Below, in pieces: positions 26,212-35,351 of a stretch of 64,000 nt of DNA (within the stretch, counting starts at the first letter, position 1; each line of letters starts with the position of its first letter). Source of the stretch: Candidatus Zixiibacteriota bacterium (GTDB lineage: Bacteria > Desulfobacterota > Binatia > UBA9968). The notes under the pieces are model-generated. The model did no database searches and was not told the DNA's origin. It was given only the letters and a program-made list of their open reading frames with translations. The stretch is from NCBI GenBank assembly GCA_035574315.1, contig DATLYW010000053.1:1-64000 (forward strand), read 5' to 3'. A program made the position numbers and the translations under genes.

Positions 26212-26685
26212 TCAGGACTGAAGTCGCAATCCGAGCCAGAAGCCGATCAGTGCCAGAGAGAGAATGCACCAGTTCGCGGCCTTGAGACGGCGCGTAACGC
26301 GATCGAGCTCCTCCGGGGGCACGATGCCTTCGTTTTCCTGGCGCTTCACAAACCGGTGGCCGATCCCCATGGCCTGGTAAACGCTGCACATGACCAGCAA
26401 AAACACGAACAGCAGCTTGACGGCGAGATTGTAGCCGATCTCGCTCATGAACGCTTCGCGATAGACGGCCTTGAGGGCGGTCAGCTCGAAGGCGCCCGTA
26501 AGCAGAGCCACCCCCAACGCGCCGATGTGGAGCGGGTTGTAAAACCTGAGCGCGGTCGCGAGCGCCAGGGCCCGTTCGTTCCTATCTTCGAGAGCGCCAA
26601 GCGCGGGCAGCAAGAGAGCCGACAGGCTGACCGCGGAGCCGAAATAGATCGTCAGCGCGAGAACGTGCAGCCACGAGCTGAGCAC
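26212..26685 (-). CDS. Four-helix membrane protein, DUF4149/CopD-like
   Basis: 157 residues with four membrane segments: residues about 4-30 (LHVLALTIYFGSAVSLS), 52-70, 84-106 and 135-153. The first helix has the WLHVLALTIYFGS pattern common to DUF4149 and CopD-like integral proteins. Function unknown. It is downstream of the ferredoxin fusion on the same strand with an 11 bp gap, so both are probably in one operon. Confidence 0.75.
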   Translation of the reverse strand: MLSSWLHVLALTIYFGSAVSLSALLLPALGALEDRNERALALATALRFYNPLHIGALGVALLTGAFELTALKAVYREAFMSEIGYNLAVKLLFVFLLVMCSVYQAMGIGHRFVKRQENEGIVPPEELDRVTRRLKAANWCILSLALIGFWLGLRLQS

Positions 26686-26696
26686 GGCGGCCCTGC

Positions 26697-27518
26697 TCAG
26701 CCCCAGGCGAACCGGGACCCTTTCTTGAGCGGTTTGCCGGGCGCGTCGTACGATTCGCCGATGGCTTCGAGCTGTCGGCGAAGCTTTTCCAGCTCATCGC
26801 GCTGATGGGCTTCGAACGCCCGCGCTTCCCTGGCCCGGCGCTCGAGGAACTCCTTCCATTCCTTTTCGCGGCGCGCCTGGAATTCCCGCTGCTCCCGCTC
26901 CCACCGTTCGTAGGATTCCTCGAGGAGCGTCCGGATGTGATAGTTCAGGTTCTCGCCCACGACCATCGACTTGTTGCAGTGCGGGCAGAAGATCACGTTG
27001 CCGATCACGAAGCTGCCGACAGGCTCGACATGGACCTGCCCGCATTTGAAGCAGCGGATCGGAATCGTCCAGGAGTCAACGGGCGGCAGCGGAACGAACT
27101 CGACCTCGGGCTCCGGGGGGGCGGAGGGGGAAGGACTCGCCGAGGGCGGCGAGCTGGCCGCGCTGCCGTCACCGGCTGCCGGCGCCGCGGCGGCCGCCTT
27201 CGCCGGGGGTTTCGCCGGGGAACCGCCCTGGCCCTTGCGAAAGCGCGACGGGAAATTGTCGCCGAACGTGACGTCAGGATGCAGCGCGCGCGCCCGCGCA
27301 ATCAGCGTCTCCTCGGTTTCGACGTTGTTCGGATCGGTGACGCAGCAATCGACCGGACAAACCGCGGCACAGGCCTCGTAGTCGTGAAAGCCCACGCATT
27401 CGGTACAGAGCTTCGGATCGATCACGTAGATCGTCTCGCCTTGCGAAATCGCGTTGTTCGGACATTCGGGCTCGCAAGCGCCGCAGCTGATGCATTCGTT
27501 CGTGATCATCGTCGCCAT
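26697..27518 (-). CDS. 2[4Fe-4S] ferredoxin fused to a zinc-ribbon and charged coiled coil
   Basis: 273 residues from the ATG after GAGGAGGAG; a longer ORF extends upstream through gloA in another sense and is not used. Residues 1-80 form a bacterial ferredoxin of YfhL type: CISCGACEPECP (C9, C12, C15, C19) and CTEC plus CAAVCPVDCC (C38, C41, C50, C54, C58). Residues 95-140 are an Ala/Pro/Ser linker. A C4 zinc ribbon follows (C156, C159, C178, C181), then a highly charged helical coiled coil (190-255). YfhL ferredoxins are normally about 80-90 residues with no such tail. Function unknown; electron transfer plus a scaffold or binding role is inferred. Confidence 0.82.
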   Translation of the reverse strand: MATMITNECISCGACEPECPNNAISQGETIYVIDPKLCTECVGFHDYEACAAVCPVDCCVTDPNNVETEETLIARARALHPDVTFGDNFPSRFRKGQGGSPAKPPAKAAAAAPAAGDGSAASSPPSASPSPSAPPEPEVEFVPLPPVDSWTIPIRCFKCGQVHVEPVGSFVIGNVIFCPHCNKSMVVGENLNYHIRTLLEESYERWEREQREFQARREKEWKEFLERRAREARAFEAHQRDELEKLRRQLEAIGESYDAPGKPLKKGSRFAWG

Positions 27519-27592
27519 GAACGGGATCTCCTCCTCAAGGCCGGTGGATTCAGCGTAGATGAAATGCGCGGGGCTTGCAACGGACCCGCGGC

Positions 27593-27994
27593 TCAGGGTC
27601 GGGCAGCCCGACGGCCGAGATCGATGAGCTCGATGCGGTATCCGTTGGGATCTTCGATGAACGCGATTTCCGTTCCGCCGTGCTTCATCGGGCCGGGTTC
27701 GCGCACGATTTTCGCTCCCTTCGCGCGCAGCTCGTCGCACGTGCGGTAGATGTCCTCGACGCCGATGGCGACGTGGCCGAAACCGTTGCCGAGATCGTAC
27801 CTGTGGGTGTCCCAGTTGTAGGTCAACTCGAGCACCGCGTTCTCGGATTCCTCGCCGTAGCCCACGAAGGCCAGGGTAAAGCGCCCGGAGGGATAGTCCT
27901 TCTTCCGCAGCAGCCGCATGCCGAGGACGTCGCAGTAGAACTTGAGCGATTCCTCGAGGTCGTTCACCCGAATCATGGTATGGAGCAGGCGCAT
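27593..27994 (-). CDS. gloA: Lactoylglutathione lyase (glyoxalase I)
   Basis: 133 residues. VOC fold with MRLLHTMIRVNDLEESLKFY, the metal ligands His5, Glu in LELTYN, His in FGHVAIGV and Glu in YRIELID. The NAVLELTYNWD and KHGGTEIAFIEDPNGY motifs are characteristic of glyoxalase I, which turns the glutathione adduct of methylglyoxal into lactoylglutathione. It lies 74 bp upstream of the ferredoxin fusion on the same strand. The call is well supported; a close VOC relative with another substrate remains possible. Confidence 0.9.
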   Translation of the reverse strand: MRLLHTMIRVNDLEESLKFYCDVLGMRLLRKKDYPSGRFTLAFVGYGEESENAVLELTYNWDTHRYDLGNGFGHVAIGVEDIYRTCDELRAKGAKIVREPGPMKHGGTEIAFIEDPNGYRIELIDLGRRAARP

Positions 27995-28163
27995 CGCGAT
28001 ACCTCCGTGGCCGGCGTGGGCAAAATAGCAGCAACCCGGCGCCGCATCAACCCGGGCGAAGCGCCCCTCACGTGGCGTCGCGAGAAAACGGGTGGAGCGA
28101 TGCGCCGGCCGGCGCGGGCGATTTGTAGTTGGAAGGGACCGGAAACTGAGCTATAGTGCCAAC

Positions 28164-29183
28164 GTGAGAGCTGTTTGTCTCCGGTCGCTCTTGGCCGGTC
28201 TTGCGGCCGCCGCGGTGGTCTTGGCAGGGGCAAGCGAAACGCGTTCCGCGACCGCCGCCCCCAAGAAGCTCCGCCTGGCTTACGCCGGCTGGGACATCGG
28301 AACCGCCGTAGCGTACGTGGGGGTCGACTCCGGGCTGTTCAAGAAACACGCGATCGAGGTCGAAGAGCTTCCCATCAGGGACACCCTCTCCGCCGGCGTG
28401 CACGCGCTGCTCGGGATCGACATGCTGATCGGCTCGGGCAATCCCGTCCCGATGCTGCAGCCGGTGCTGAGCGGCGCTGATCTGGTCTTTTTCGGCTCGC
28501 ACATCAGCATGCAGCAGTTCGGCATGGGGGTCGTCCCCTCCATTTCCGAGCTGAAGGATCTCAAGGGCAAGAAAGTCGGCGTCGGCGCGCTCGGCGCGCG
28601 CTCGGACCTCGCCGCCCGGGTGATGCTCCGCCGCGCGGGTCTCGATCCCGTCCAGGACGTGGAGATCGTTGCTGCAGGGCTCTCGCCGGCGCGGGCGATC
28701 GCGATCTCGAAGAACCTCGTCCAGGCGGCGCCGCTCAGCCCGGAAGTGGCGGCGGAGGCCCGAAAACTGGGGATTCGCATCCTGGAGACCAAGTCCGTGC
28801 CAGTGGTGACGGACCTGCTCCTGACCACGCGCTCCTTTATCAGGCGGGAAGAAGAAACCATGCGCCGCTTCCTGAAAGGCTACGCGGCCGCCATCCATCA
28901 TTTCGTCACCCGGCGCGAAGAGAGCCTGGCGATCATCAAGAAGTATTTCCCCGCCAGCCAGAGCGGCACGGTGGAGACGATGTACGACAGCTTCGCCGCG
29001 CAGCTTCGGCCGCTTCCGGAGCTCAACACCGAGGCGATCCAGGCGCTCGTGGACGTCACCAGCGTTGTCGACCGGCGCGCGCAGCGGCTCAAACCCGCCG
29101 ATATCATCGAGCCCCGGTTTCTCGAAGAGCTCAAGGGCAGCAGGTTCCTCAAGGACCTGTACACCGAAAAAGTCAGCCTCTAG
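28164..29183 (+). CDS. NMT1/SsuA-type ABC transporter substrate-binding protein (orphan)
   Basis: 339 residues from a GTG that gives a normal signal peptide (VCLRSLLAGLAAAAVVLAGASETRS); an upstream ORF start adds 24 odd residues. The mature part shows the periplasmic-binding pattern KLRLAYAGWDIGTAVAYVGVDSGLFKKHAIEVE and DLKGKKVGVGALGARSDLAARVML of NMT1/THI5-like proteins, whose relatives bind sulfonates, nitrate, thiamine precursors or aromatic acids. No permease or ATPase gene is adjacent, and the next gene is an SDR 120 bp later. Ligand unknown. Confidence 0.85.
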   Translation: MRAVCLRSLLAGLAAAAVVLAGASETRSATAAPKKLRLAYAGWDIGTAVAYVGVDSGLFKKHAIEVEELPIRDTLSAGVHALLGIDMLIGSGNPVPMLQPVLSGADLVFFGSHISMQQFGMGVVPSISELKDLKGKKVGVGALGARSDLAARVMLRRAGLDPVQDVEIVAAGLSPARAIAISKNLVQAAPLSPEVAAEARKLGIRILETKSVPVVTDLLLTTRSFIRREEETMRRFLKGYAAAIHHFVTRREESLAIIKKYFPASQSGTVETMYDSFAAQLRPLPELNTEAIQALVDVTSVVDRRAQRLKPADIIEPRFLEELKGSRFLKDLYTEKVSL

Positions 29184-29303
29184 GGCGACGCTCCTTCCGG
29201 ACAGACCAATCCCGGTGGGCGAAATCGTGGAAGGACCGCGCGGCTGGACCCGGCGCGGCACTTTTGCTATGGAGGAGAGACCGAAAATCTACAGGAGGCG
29301 GAC

Positions 29304-30050
29304 GTGAGACTGAAGGAGCAGGTGGCCATCGTAACCGGCGCGGGGCGCAACATCGGGGAGGAGATCGCGAAGCTGTTCGCGCAAGAAGGGGCCAAGGTCG
29401 CCGTCGTCGATCTCGATCCGGTACGGGGTACCAGGGTGGCGTCCGAGATCAACGCGGGCAAGCCCGGCAGCGCGATCGCGATCGTCTGCGACGTCTCGTC
29501 GGCGGATTCGGTGCGCGAAATGACGGACAGCGTGGTGCGTCAGTTCGGCCGCATCGACGTGCTGGTGAACAATGCGGCCTGGACCGATCACAAGACCGTG
29601 TTCGACATCAGCGAAGAGGAGTGGGACCGGGTCATGAACGTCTGCCTGCGCAGCGTGTGGTACTGCACTCGCGAGGCGGCGAAAGTCATGATCGACAAGA
29701 AGACAAAGGGGAGGATCATCAACATCGCTTCCACCTCGGGCCACTGGGGCCGAAAGGAAGCGACGGCATACACCACGGCCAAGGCCGGTGTTCTCAACCT
29801 GACCCGCTCTCTAGCCGTTCAGCTCGCGCCTCACGGCATCCGCGTCAATTCGATTTCGCCGAACCGGATCGGCTCTCCGGTCGGTCAGGACGAGGTGCCC
29901 GAGAATCGCTTCGTGCGCAATCTGGCGGGGCGCCGCGGGGTCCCTCTGGACGTCGCCCGGGCGGCGGTTTTCCTGGCCTCGGAGGAATCGGATTTCATCT
30001 ACGCCGTCGACCTGCCCGTCGACGGGGGCGCGCTGGCGATTCGGGACTGA
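29304..30050 (+). CDS. Short-chain dehydrogenase/reductase (FabG-like)
   Basis: 248 residues from GTG after ACAGGAGGCGG. Classical SDR motifs: TGAGRNIG for the cofactor, NNAA, the serine in NIASTSGHW, and the YTTAK catalytic pair. The aspartate in VVDLDP suggests preference for NAD(H), an inference from family rules. The C-terminal VDGGALAI is typical. Substrate unknown; 3-oxoacyl reductases and alcohol dehydrogenases both fit. It points toward the thiamine-diphosphate enzyme gene, which is transcribed the other way. Confidence 0.9.
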   Translation: MRLKEQVAIVTGAGRNIGEEIAKLFAQEGAKVAVVDLDPVRGTRVASEINAGKPGSAIAIVCDVSSADSVREMTDSVVRQFGRIDVLVNNAAWTDHKTVFDISEEEWDRVMNVCLRSVWYCTREAAKVMIDKKTKGRIINIASTSGHWGRKEATAYTTAKAGVLNLTRSLAVQLAPHGIRVNSISPNRIGSPVGQDEVPENRFVRNLAGRRGVPLDVARAAVFLASEESDFIYAVDLPVDGGALAIRD

Positions 30051-30107
30051 CAGGCTTTCGCCGGGACTCGAATCTCTCGACCCGCGTTCGATCCGGGACG
30101 TCGTTCT

Positions 30108-31751
30108 CTATTCCTGCATTCTCGCGTAGCGGGTTTCGCGACTCGTCACGAACTCGAGCAGCGCAGGCCGGCCTTCGTCCGTGACCCGGCGCCCCAGCCG
30201 CAGGGCCTCCGCGATTTCCCCGGGATCTTCGACGCGCCTCGCCCAGGCGCCGAGCGATTGGGCGAGATCCGCGTAGTTGCCGCCGAGGTTCATGGTGCCG
30301 AACCGCTCGTGTGAGTCCCGCATGTGAACCGTCTCCGCGGCCATGAAGTTGTTGTTGAGCACGATGGTCAGGACGGGGATGCCGCAGCGCACGGCGGTTT
30401 CGAAGTCCAGCCCCGTCATGCCGAAGGCCGCGTCGCCCATGAAGTTCACGCAGAACTTGTCAGGAGCGGCGAGCTTCGCTCCCATGATCAGGCCGAGACC
30501 GGTTCCGAGCGCGTGCGATTTCCCCCAGCCGATGTAGCTCCGGGGCGCCGGCGCGCGGTAAAAGGGGACCAGCTGGTTGCGCGGGCTGCCGGCGTCGTGG
30601 GACACGATCGCGCCGTTCGGGTCGAACAGCTTCATGAACTCCCAGATGACCCGGTAAGGATTGATCGGTCGCTCGGCGGAGGTGAGCTTCGGCATCCATT
30701 CCGCCATCCACGCTTCCCTGATCTGATGAATCTCTGCCGCAACCGCCGAGCCGTCGCGACGCTCCTTTCCCAGCCGATCGGCGACCGCCTGGGCGAGCTG
30801 GCGCAACACGGGTTTGGCATCGCCGAGAACGGGGTAGTCGGCGGCGTAGTGCTTGTTGATGTCGCGTTCATCGTTGGTTGCATGGATGATGATTTTCCCC
30901 GGGGGGATGGGAGCCGCAACGATGCTATGACGCGTCAAGCTTGCGCCGACGGCAAAGATCACATCGGCCTTCTGCAGGAAAACCTGCACCGGCCTGGGCA
31001 TCACGCCGGCTCCGGTTCCGAGGGATAGCGGGTGGTGCTCGGGAAACGCGCTCTTGCCTTCGAGAGGCGTCGTTACCGGCGCCTGGAGCAGCTCCGCCAG
31101 CGTCCGGAGCTCCTCGCAAGCCTCCGCATAGAGCACTCCCTGGCCGGCGATGATCACCGGGCGTTTCGCCTCGACCAGCACCCTGGCGGCCAAGTCCACG
31201 TCCGCGGGGTCGGGTCCGCTCACGGCCCTCCTGACCGGGCGATAGGCGTCGGTATCGGCAGGAACATCTTCAACCGCGACGTCTCCGGGAATCTCGACCA
31301 GCACCGGGCCGGGACGGCCGGTTTTGAGATAGCTGAAGGCCCGGCGCATGATTTCGGGGACCTGGCGTGCCAGCGTGATCTCCTCGACCCATTTGGTCAC
31401 CGGAGCGTAGGCCTGAACGGATCTGAAAAAGTGAAAAACCTGCGCGGTCGACCGCGCGTAGCCCACCGGGAGCAACAGTATGGGGACCGAGTCCGAATAG
31501 GCGGTGGCGATCCCGGAGAAGGCGTTTTCCGCCCCAGGGCCGGCCTGCATCGTGAAAACTCCGATCCGCCGGCCATTGGTCACCCGGGTGAAGCCGTCGG
31601 CGATCCCGACGCCGACGCGCTCCTGGCGACAGACGATGGGCCGGATACCGGCGCGGGCGGAGGCCTCGATCAGAGGGTTGGTGGGATAGCAGGAGAGAAA
31701 CTCCACGCCCTCGTGCTTGAGGATCTCGCAGATTGCATCGACGACACGCAT
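30108..31751 (-). CDS. Thiamine diphosphate-dependent enzyme (acetolactate synthase/benzoylformate decarboxylase family)
   Basis: 547 residues with the three-domain layout of the family. The conserved catalytic glutamate is seen in CRQERVGVGIADGF, and the cofactor site GD(A)...NN in FMGDAAFGM and VLNNNFM. The central domain has the usual GASLTRHS region. Family members make acetolactate, decarboxylate 2-oxoacids or handle oxalyl- and sulfo- compounds. No regulatory ilvN partner lies nearby, so a biosynthetic acetolactate synthase is less likely. YdcF and maiA genes lie upstream on the same strand. Confidence 0.88.
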   Translation of the reverse strand: MRVVDAICEILKHEGVEFLSCYPTNPLIEASARAGIRPIVCRQERVGVGIADGFTRVTNGRRIGVFTMQAGPGAENAFSGIATAYSDSVPILLLPVGYARSTAQVFHFFRSVQAYAPVTKWVEEITLARQVPEIMRRAFSYLKTGRPGPVLVEIPGDVAVEDVPADTDAYRPVRRAVSGPDPADVDLAARVLVEAKRPVIIAGQGVLYAEACEELRTLAELLQAPVTTPLEGKSAFPEHHPLSLGTGAGVMPRPVQVFLQKADVIFAVGASLTRHSIVAAPIPPGKIIIHATNDERDINKHYAADYPVLGDAKPVLRQLAQAVADRLGKERRDGSAVAAEIHQIREAWMAEWMPKLTSAERPINPYRVIWEFMKLFDPNGAIVSHDAGSPRNQLVPFYRAPAPRSYIGWGKSHALGTGLGLIMGAKLAAPDKFCVNFMGDAAFGMTGLDFETAVRCGIPVLTIVLNNNFMAAETVHMRDSHERFGTMNLGGNYADLAQSLGAWARRVEDPGEIAEALRLGRRVTDEGRPALLEFVTSRETRYARMQE

Positions 31752-31832
31752 TTTTCTTGCCTCCCGAACGCCCGGCGCTCTGCAGGGCGTTCCCGGTTCG
31801 AGGATCGAACCTTTGCGGCCAGGAGCAGGGGG

Positions 31833-32612
31833 CTACGAGCCTTCCCCGTATTGTACGCGCCAGTAATAGTTGACCAGACCGACGTATTCGTGCAGAGAAG
31901 CGGCGATGTTTCGCGCCGCTCCTTCGGTCGGGAAAAAATCGAGCGGCGTGAGCGGTTGCTTGCCGAGGGAAAAATCTCCCGGCGCCGGAACGGGCTCGGG
32001 TGCCTTCGCCCTGAAAACCAGCATGCTCCGAGGCATGTGGACCGCGGACGTCACCAGCAAATAACGCTTCCAGCCGCGCTCGCGGAGCAGCTTTCCCACC
32101 GCGACGGCGCTTTCGAAAGTGTCGCGCGACTGGCCTTCCCCGATCACGTGATCTGGGGTCACGCCCCAGCGAATGAGATAATCGCGCGCGATTTGGTTTT
32201 CGTTTTTTGGCGCCGTGAAGGGATTGACATGCCCGCCGGAAACAATCACCGGCTTGGGACTGATGCGGTACAGGCGCCACGCCTCATCGAGGCGGCGGAA
32301 CATCGATTCCTCCAGCGTGGGAAAAGGGATCAGCCCCTCGGCCGGGAGGATCCCGCCGGTCAGCACGACGATGGCCTGATAGGGCTCGGCGCGGCGCGGA
32401 TCGAGGAGAGGGCGGTAGCGGCTTTCGAGCGGGTGACGGAGCAGGTAGCCGAAAGGGGCACTGTGCAGGAGAACAATCAAACAGAGGACCAGCCCCAGAA
32501 GCGTTCGCGCCCACCGACGCCGCCAGAGGATCAGCACCGCCAGCAGCAGCAGCAGCCAGGGGACCGGCGGCATGATCAGGCTTTTCAGAAACTGCTTGGC
32601 GACGAACATCAA
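31833..32612 (-). CDS. YdcF/ElyC-family membrane protein (DUF218)
   Basis: 259 residues. Two N-terminal membrane segments (LLLLLAVLILW and LGLVLCLIVLLH) precede a DUF218 domain with AIVVLTGGI, VIVSGGHV, GEGQSRDT and AVHMPRSM. ElyC in E. coli affects cell-wall precursor use, but for most members the role is not known. The domain faces the periplasm by analogy. It is 30 bp downstream of the GST gene and 81 bp upstream of the thiamine-diphosphate enzyme gene, on the same strand. Confidence 0.85.
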   Translation of the reverse strand: MMFVAKQFLKSLIMPPVPWLLLLLAVLILWRRRWARTLLGLVLCLIVLLHSAPFGYLLRHPLESRYRPLLDPRRAEPYQAIVVLTGGILPAEGLIPFPTLEESMFRRLDEAWRLYRISPKPVIVSGGHVNPFTAPKNENQIARDYLIRWGVTPDHVIGEGQSRDTFESAVAVGKLLRERGWKRYLLVTSAVHMPRSMLVFRAKAPEPVPAPGDFSLGKQPLTPLDFFPTEGAARNIAASLHEYVGLVNYYWRVQYGEGS

Positions 32613-32642
32613 AAGAGACGCCGTCGAGACGGGTTCAGGGGC

Positions 32643-33287
32643 CTACTCCGCATCCGGTTGCTTCTCCGGGGCCGCGGCGGCGAAGGCAGGCAGAGCCATG
32701 CAGGCCCGCTCGATTTCGAGCAGGTTCGGGTACCGCGACAGATCGCAGCCGAACCGTCGGGCGTTGCCGAGTTGCGGGATCAGGCAGATATCCGCCATCG
32801 TCGGAGCGCCGCCGAAGCAAAAGCTCCCCCGGGAAGGGACGGAAACGACCATCGTCTCGAGAGTCGACAAGCCGAGATCGATCCAATGGCGCGCCCAGGC
32901 GTTCACTTCCTCGTCGGAGTGATGGAAGCGGTCTCTGAGAAAGTTCAGGACCCGGAGATTCTGAATGGGGTGGACCTCACAGGCGATCACCAGGGCCATC
33001 GCTCGCACCAGAGCCCGATCGGCGGGATCGCGCGGCAAGAGTGGAGGCCGGGGATACCGCTCTTCCAGGTATTCGATGATCGCGAGCGACTGGATGAGAA
33101 CGCGACCGCCGTCTTCCAGGGCGGGGACGAGGCCCTGAGGGTTGACGGCCCGGTACGACGGGCCCAGCTGTTCTCCGCCTCCGCGTCGAAGGTGGATCGG
33201 AATCTGATCGTATGCCAGGCCCTTGATGTTGAGCGCTATCCGAACCCGGTAGGAGGCTGAGCTTCGAAAGAACGTGTAGAGCTTCAT
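32643..33287 (-). CDS. maiA: Zeta-class glutathione S-transferase, maleylacetoacetate isomerase-like
   Basis: 214 residues. The N-terminal thioredoxin-like domain has the SSASYRVRIALN motif of zeta-class GSTs and the cis-proline region QGLVPALEDG; the C-terminal helical domain has HPIQNLRVL and PTMADICLIPQL. These are signatures of maleylacetoacetate isomerase in tyrosine breakdown. The motif usually reads SSCS(W/Y)RVRIAL; here alanine stands in place of cysteine, so the isomerase function is likely but not certain. No hmgA or fahA is in the window. Confidence 0.83.
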   Translation of the reverse strand: MKLYTFFRSSASYRVRIALNIKGLAYDQIPIHLRRGGGEQLGPSYRAVNPQGLVPALEDGGRVLIQSLAIIEYLEERYPRPPLLPRDPADRALVRAMALVIACEVHPIQNLRVLNFLRDRFHHSDEEVNAWARHWIDLGLSTLETMVVSVPSRGSFCFGGAPTMADICLIPQLGNARRFGCDLSRYPNLLEIERACMALPAFAAAAPEKQPDAE

Positions 33288-33439
33288 GCGCTCTTTTCCC
33301 TCTCAACGACCCCCGCGGACGTGTCGTGAAACGATGTCCGACGCATCGCGCGTGTCATTTCCATTAGTACAGTTGAGATCACGGGGTCAAGAGCGGCAAG
33401 GCGGCACAGGTCCCGTCCCGTTTCACGCGGAGCGGTTCC

Positions 33440-34450
33440 ATGGTAGGAGAGACGGAACAAAACCTGCAGGCGAGGTCGGGCATGGCATTGGGCAGAGTGC
33501 TGGTCGAGGAGTTCCAGACCGACGTTCTCAAGTGGCTCGCGGAGCGCGTCGAGCTGGTGATAGTGAACCCCTGGATGGAGCCGGAACGCTGGGAGCTGGA
33601 AGTCGGCCGGGTGGACGCCGTGATCAGTCGCAAAGGAAAGATCACGCGAGATCTCATGCTCGCGAGCCGGGGTCGGCTGAAGATCATCGCCCGGACGGGC
33701 GTCGGCGTCGATCCTTCCAGGGTCGACCTCGATGCCGCAAAGGAGCTGAAAATCTGGGTCACGAACATGCCGGGGAGCAACGCCGTATCCGTGGCGGAAC
33801 TGGTCTTCGGCCAGATGATCGCCCTGGCGCGGCACACCGTGGAAGCGGACCGGGCGGTGCGGCAGGGCAAATGGGGGGACTACGCAAAGTTCACCGGAGT
33901 CGAGCTCGCCGGAAAAACCCTGGGGATCGTCGGCATGGGGAATATTGGCACGAGGGTCGCCCTCCGTGCCCGTGCCTTCGAGATGGGATTGCTGGTTTTC
34001 GATCCGTACATTCCGGAGTCGCATGTCACCGCTCTGGGCGGCCGGTTCGTCGGGTTGGAGGAGCTGCTCGCGGCCTCGGATTTCGTGACGTTTCATTGCC
34101 CGCTGACCGAAGAGACCAGGGGCATGGTCGGGGCCGACAGGCTGCGATTGATGAAGCCCACCGCCTATCTCCTCAACGCGGCGCGCGGCGGAATCGTCGA
34201 CGAGGGGGCGCTGTGCGCCGTTCTCGCCGAGCGGGCCATCGCCGGCGCCGCGCTCGACGTGGTCGAGCACGAGCCGCTCGCACCGGACCATCCGTTCCTT
34301 CGGCTGAGCAACGTGATCCTGACGCCTCACATCGGGGCCATGACCCACGAGGCGGCGGCGCGCGGGGAGCGGGGCGCCGCGGAGGAGGTAATTCGCGTAT
34401 TGCGTGGAGAGCGGCCGAAAAACCCCGTTTTCGACCTATCGGACCGGTAG
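33440..34450 (+). CDS. D-3-phosphoglycerate dehydrogenase-like 2-hydroxyacid dehydrogenase
   Basis: 336 residues, or 322 from the second ATG at 33482. Contains the NAD motif GIVGMGNIGTRV, the arginine loop NAARGGIVDEG, the glutamate in VEHEPL and the histidine in LTPHIGAMTHE. The pattern is close to SerA-type enzymes without the C-terminal ACT domain. Substrate not fixed by sequence. Its 3' end overlaps the end of the converging metallophosphoesterase gene by 15 bp. Confidence 0.88.
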   Translation: MVGETEQNLQARSGMALGRVLVEEFQTDVLKWLAERVELVIVNPWMEPERWELEVGRVDAVISRKGKITRDLMLASRGRLKIIARTGVGVDPSRVDLDAAKELKIWVTNMPGSNAVSVAELVFGQMIALARHTVEADRAVRQGKWGDYAKFTGVELAGKTLGIVGMGNIGTRVALRARAFEMGLLVFDPYIPESHVTALGGRFVGLEELLAASDFVTFHCPLTEETRGMVGADRLRLMKPTAYLLNAARGGIVDEGALCAVLAERAIAGAALDVVEHEPLAPDHPFLRLSNVILTPHIGAMTHEAAARGERGAAEEVIRVLRGERPKNPVFDLSDR

Positions 34451-35158
34451 GCGGCCCACTTCGACGCCGCGGTCGGGACAAAGCCGTACGACGTTGACCG
34501 TGCCCTCGTATTCAGGCGACCCCGAGTAGTGGGCGACGACCTCGCCGTTTCCGACCCGAGCCGCGCGGTTCCAGTGGCCCAAAGCCACGTAGTCGGCGCC
34601 GGTGGCGACGAGATCTTCGTGACGAATCAACCAGGAGCCGAGCAGCCGTCCCGGCTCCTCGGGTTCGTCCACGTAGTGGCCGTGAGCCGTGGCGAGGTGC
34701 CAGCGCGCGCGCCTCGGGCGGGGATCGGCCAACGGTGACATGTCCAGATAATCCATGTGCGGGCGCCCCCAGATCTCGAGATCGAGCGCTTCGAAAGTCA
34801 CCGTGTTGTCCACGTTCAGCCCGAGAATCATGACGTTCGGAATCGTGGCGAGACCGGCGCGCCTGTAAACCGAGTCCGGAGTCAGCGGGTCGTGGTTGCC
34901 GGGGAGCACAATGATCGGGCGCCCATAGTCCCGCATGATATCCGCGGCCCGGTGAAGAAGGTCCGCGGGTTGGCGGTGATTGTCGAACGTGTCTCCCGCA
35001 AGCACGACGATGTCCGCGCTGACGGCTTCCCCTGCCGCGAGCACTCCTTTGAGCAATTTGAGGCTTCGCAGTCCCCGCCCCGGGTCAAAGCTGTCGTCGA
35101 CCCCGAGATGGATGTCGGAGCTGTGGAGGATAACCGTGTTGGGTTCCGGCGGGGTCAT
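34436..35158 (-). CDS. Calcineurin-like metallophosphoesterase (SbcD-like)
   Basis: 240 residues. Dinuclear metal motifs: SSDIHLG, GDTFDN, PGNHDPL, TAHGHY and ALGHWNRA, in the order of the MRE11/SbcD and Icc-like phosphoesterases. It is shorter than SbcD nucleases and has no SbcC partner in the window, so a stand-alone phosphodiesterase is as likely as a DNA nuclease. The start codon is an ATG with weak ribosome signals. Confidence 0.85.
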   Translation of the reverse strand: MTPPEPNTVILHSSDIHLGVDDSFDPGRGLRSLKLLKGVLAAGEAVSADIVVLAGDTFDNHRQPADLLHRAADIMRDYGRPIIVLPGNHDPLTPDSVYRRAGLATIPNVMILGLNVDNTVTFEALDLEIWGRPHMDYLDMSPLADPRPRRARWHLATAHGHYVDEPEEPGRLLGSWLIRHEDLVATGADYVALGHWNRAARVGNGEVVAHYSGSPEYEGTVNVVRLCPDRGVEVGRLPVR

Positions 35159-35298
35159 CGAACGGTACGAATGAACGGGCGCGTGATACGCCGACGGTAG
35201 CAGGAAAGGCCGACGGTTTGCAAACGTCCGCCCGGCAGGCTGCTTGCAAACGGCCGTCTCGACAATTCCGGAACGGCCGCGGCACGGTCAGGAAAGAG

Positions 35299-35330
35299 AA
35301 AAAAAGGAAGGCGGGGAGGGCCACCTTCCT
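35299..35330 (-). terminator. Intrinsic terminator of the Lys/Glu/Ala-rich gene
   Basis: Read on the minus strand, a 7-bp stem (35324-35330 with 35305-35311) with a 12-nt loop is followed by a run of seven T. It lies 22 bp after the stop codon at 35352. Confidence 0.7.
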
Positions 35331-35351
35331 CTGAAGAGAATGGAAAGCAGG

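Noticed and set aside
30051..30107. tRNA-like string with GACTCGAATC and GTTCGATCC
   Set aside because: Only 57 bp lie between the two genes, too short for a tRNA, and no acceptor or anticodon arm can be paired.
31795..31811. GGTTCGA-GGA-TCGAACC hairpin, suggestive of a tRNA T-arm or terminator
   Set aside because: The 3-nt loop and lack of other arms exclude a tRNA, and there is no T-run on either strand. It may be a small operator but nothing supports that.
31032..33260. Plus-strand open frame of 742 codons
   Set aside because: Antisense to the thiamine-diphosphate enzyme, YdcF and GST genes; its product is Arg/Asp/His-rich with no motif.
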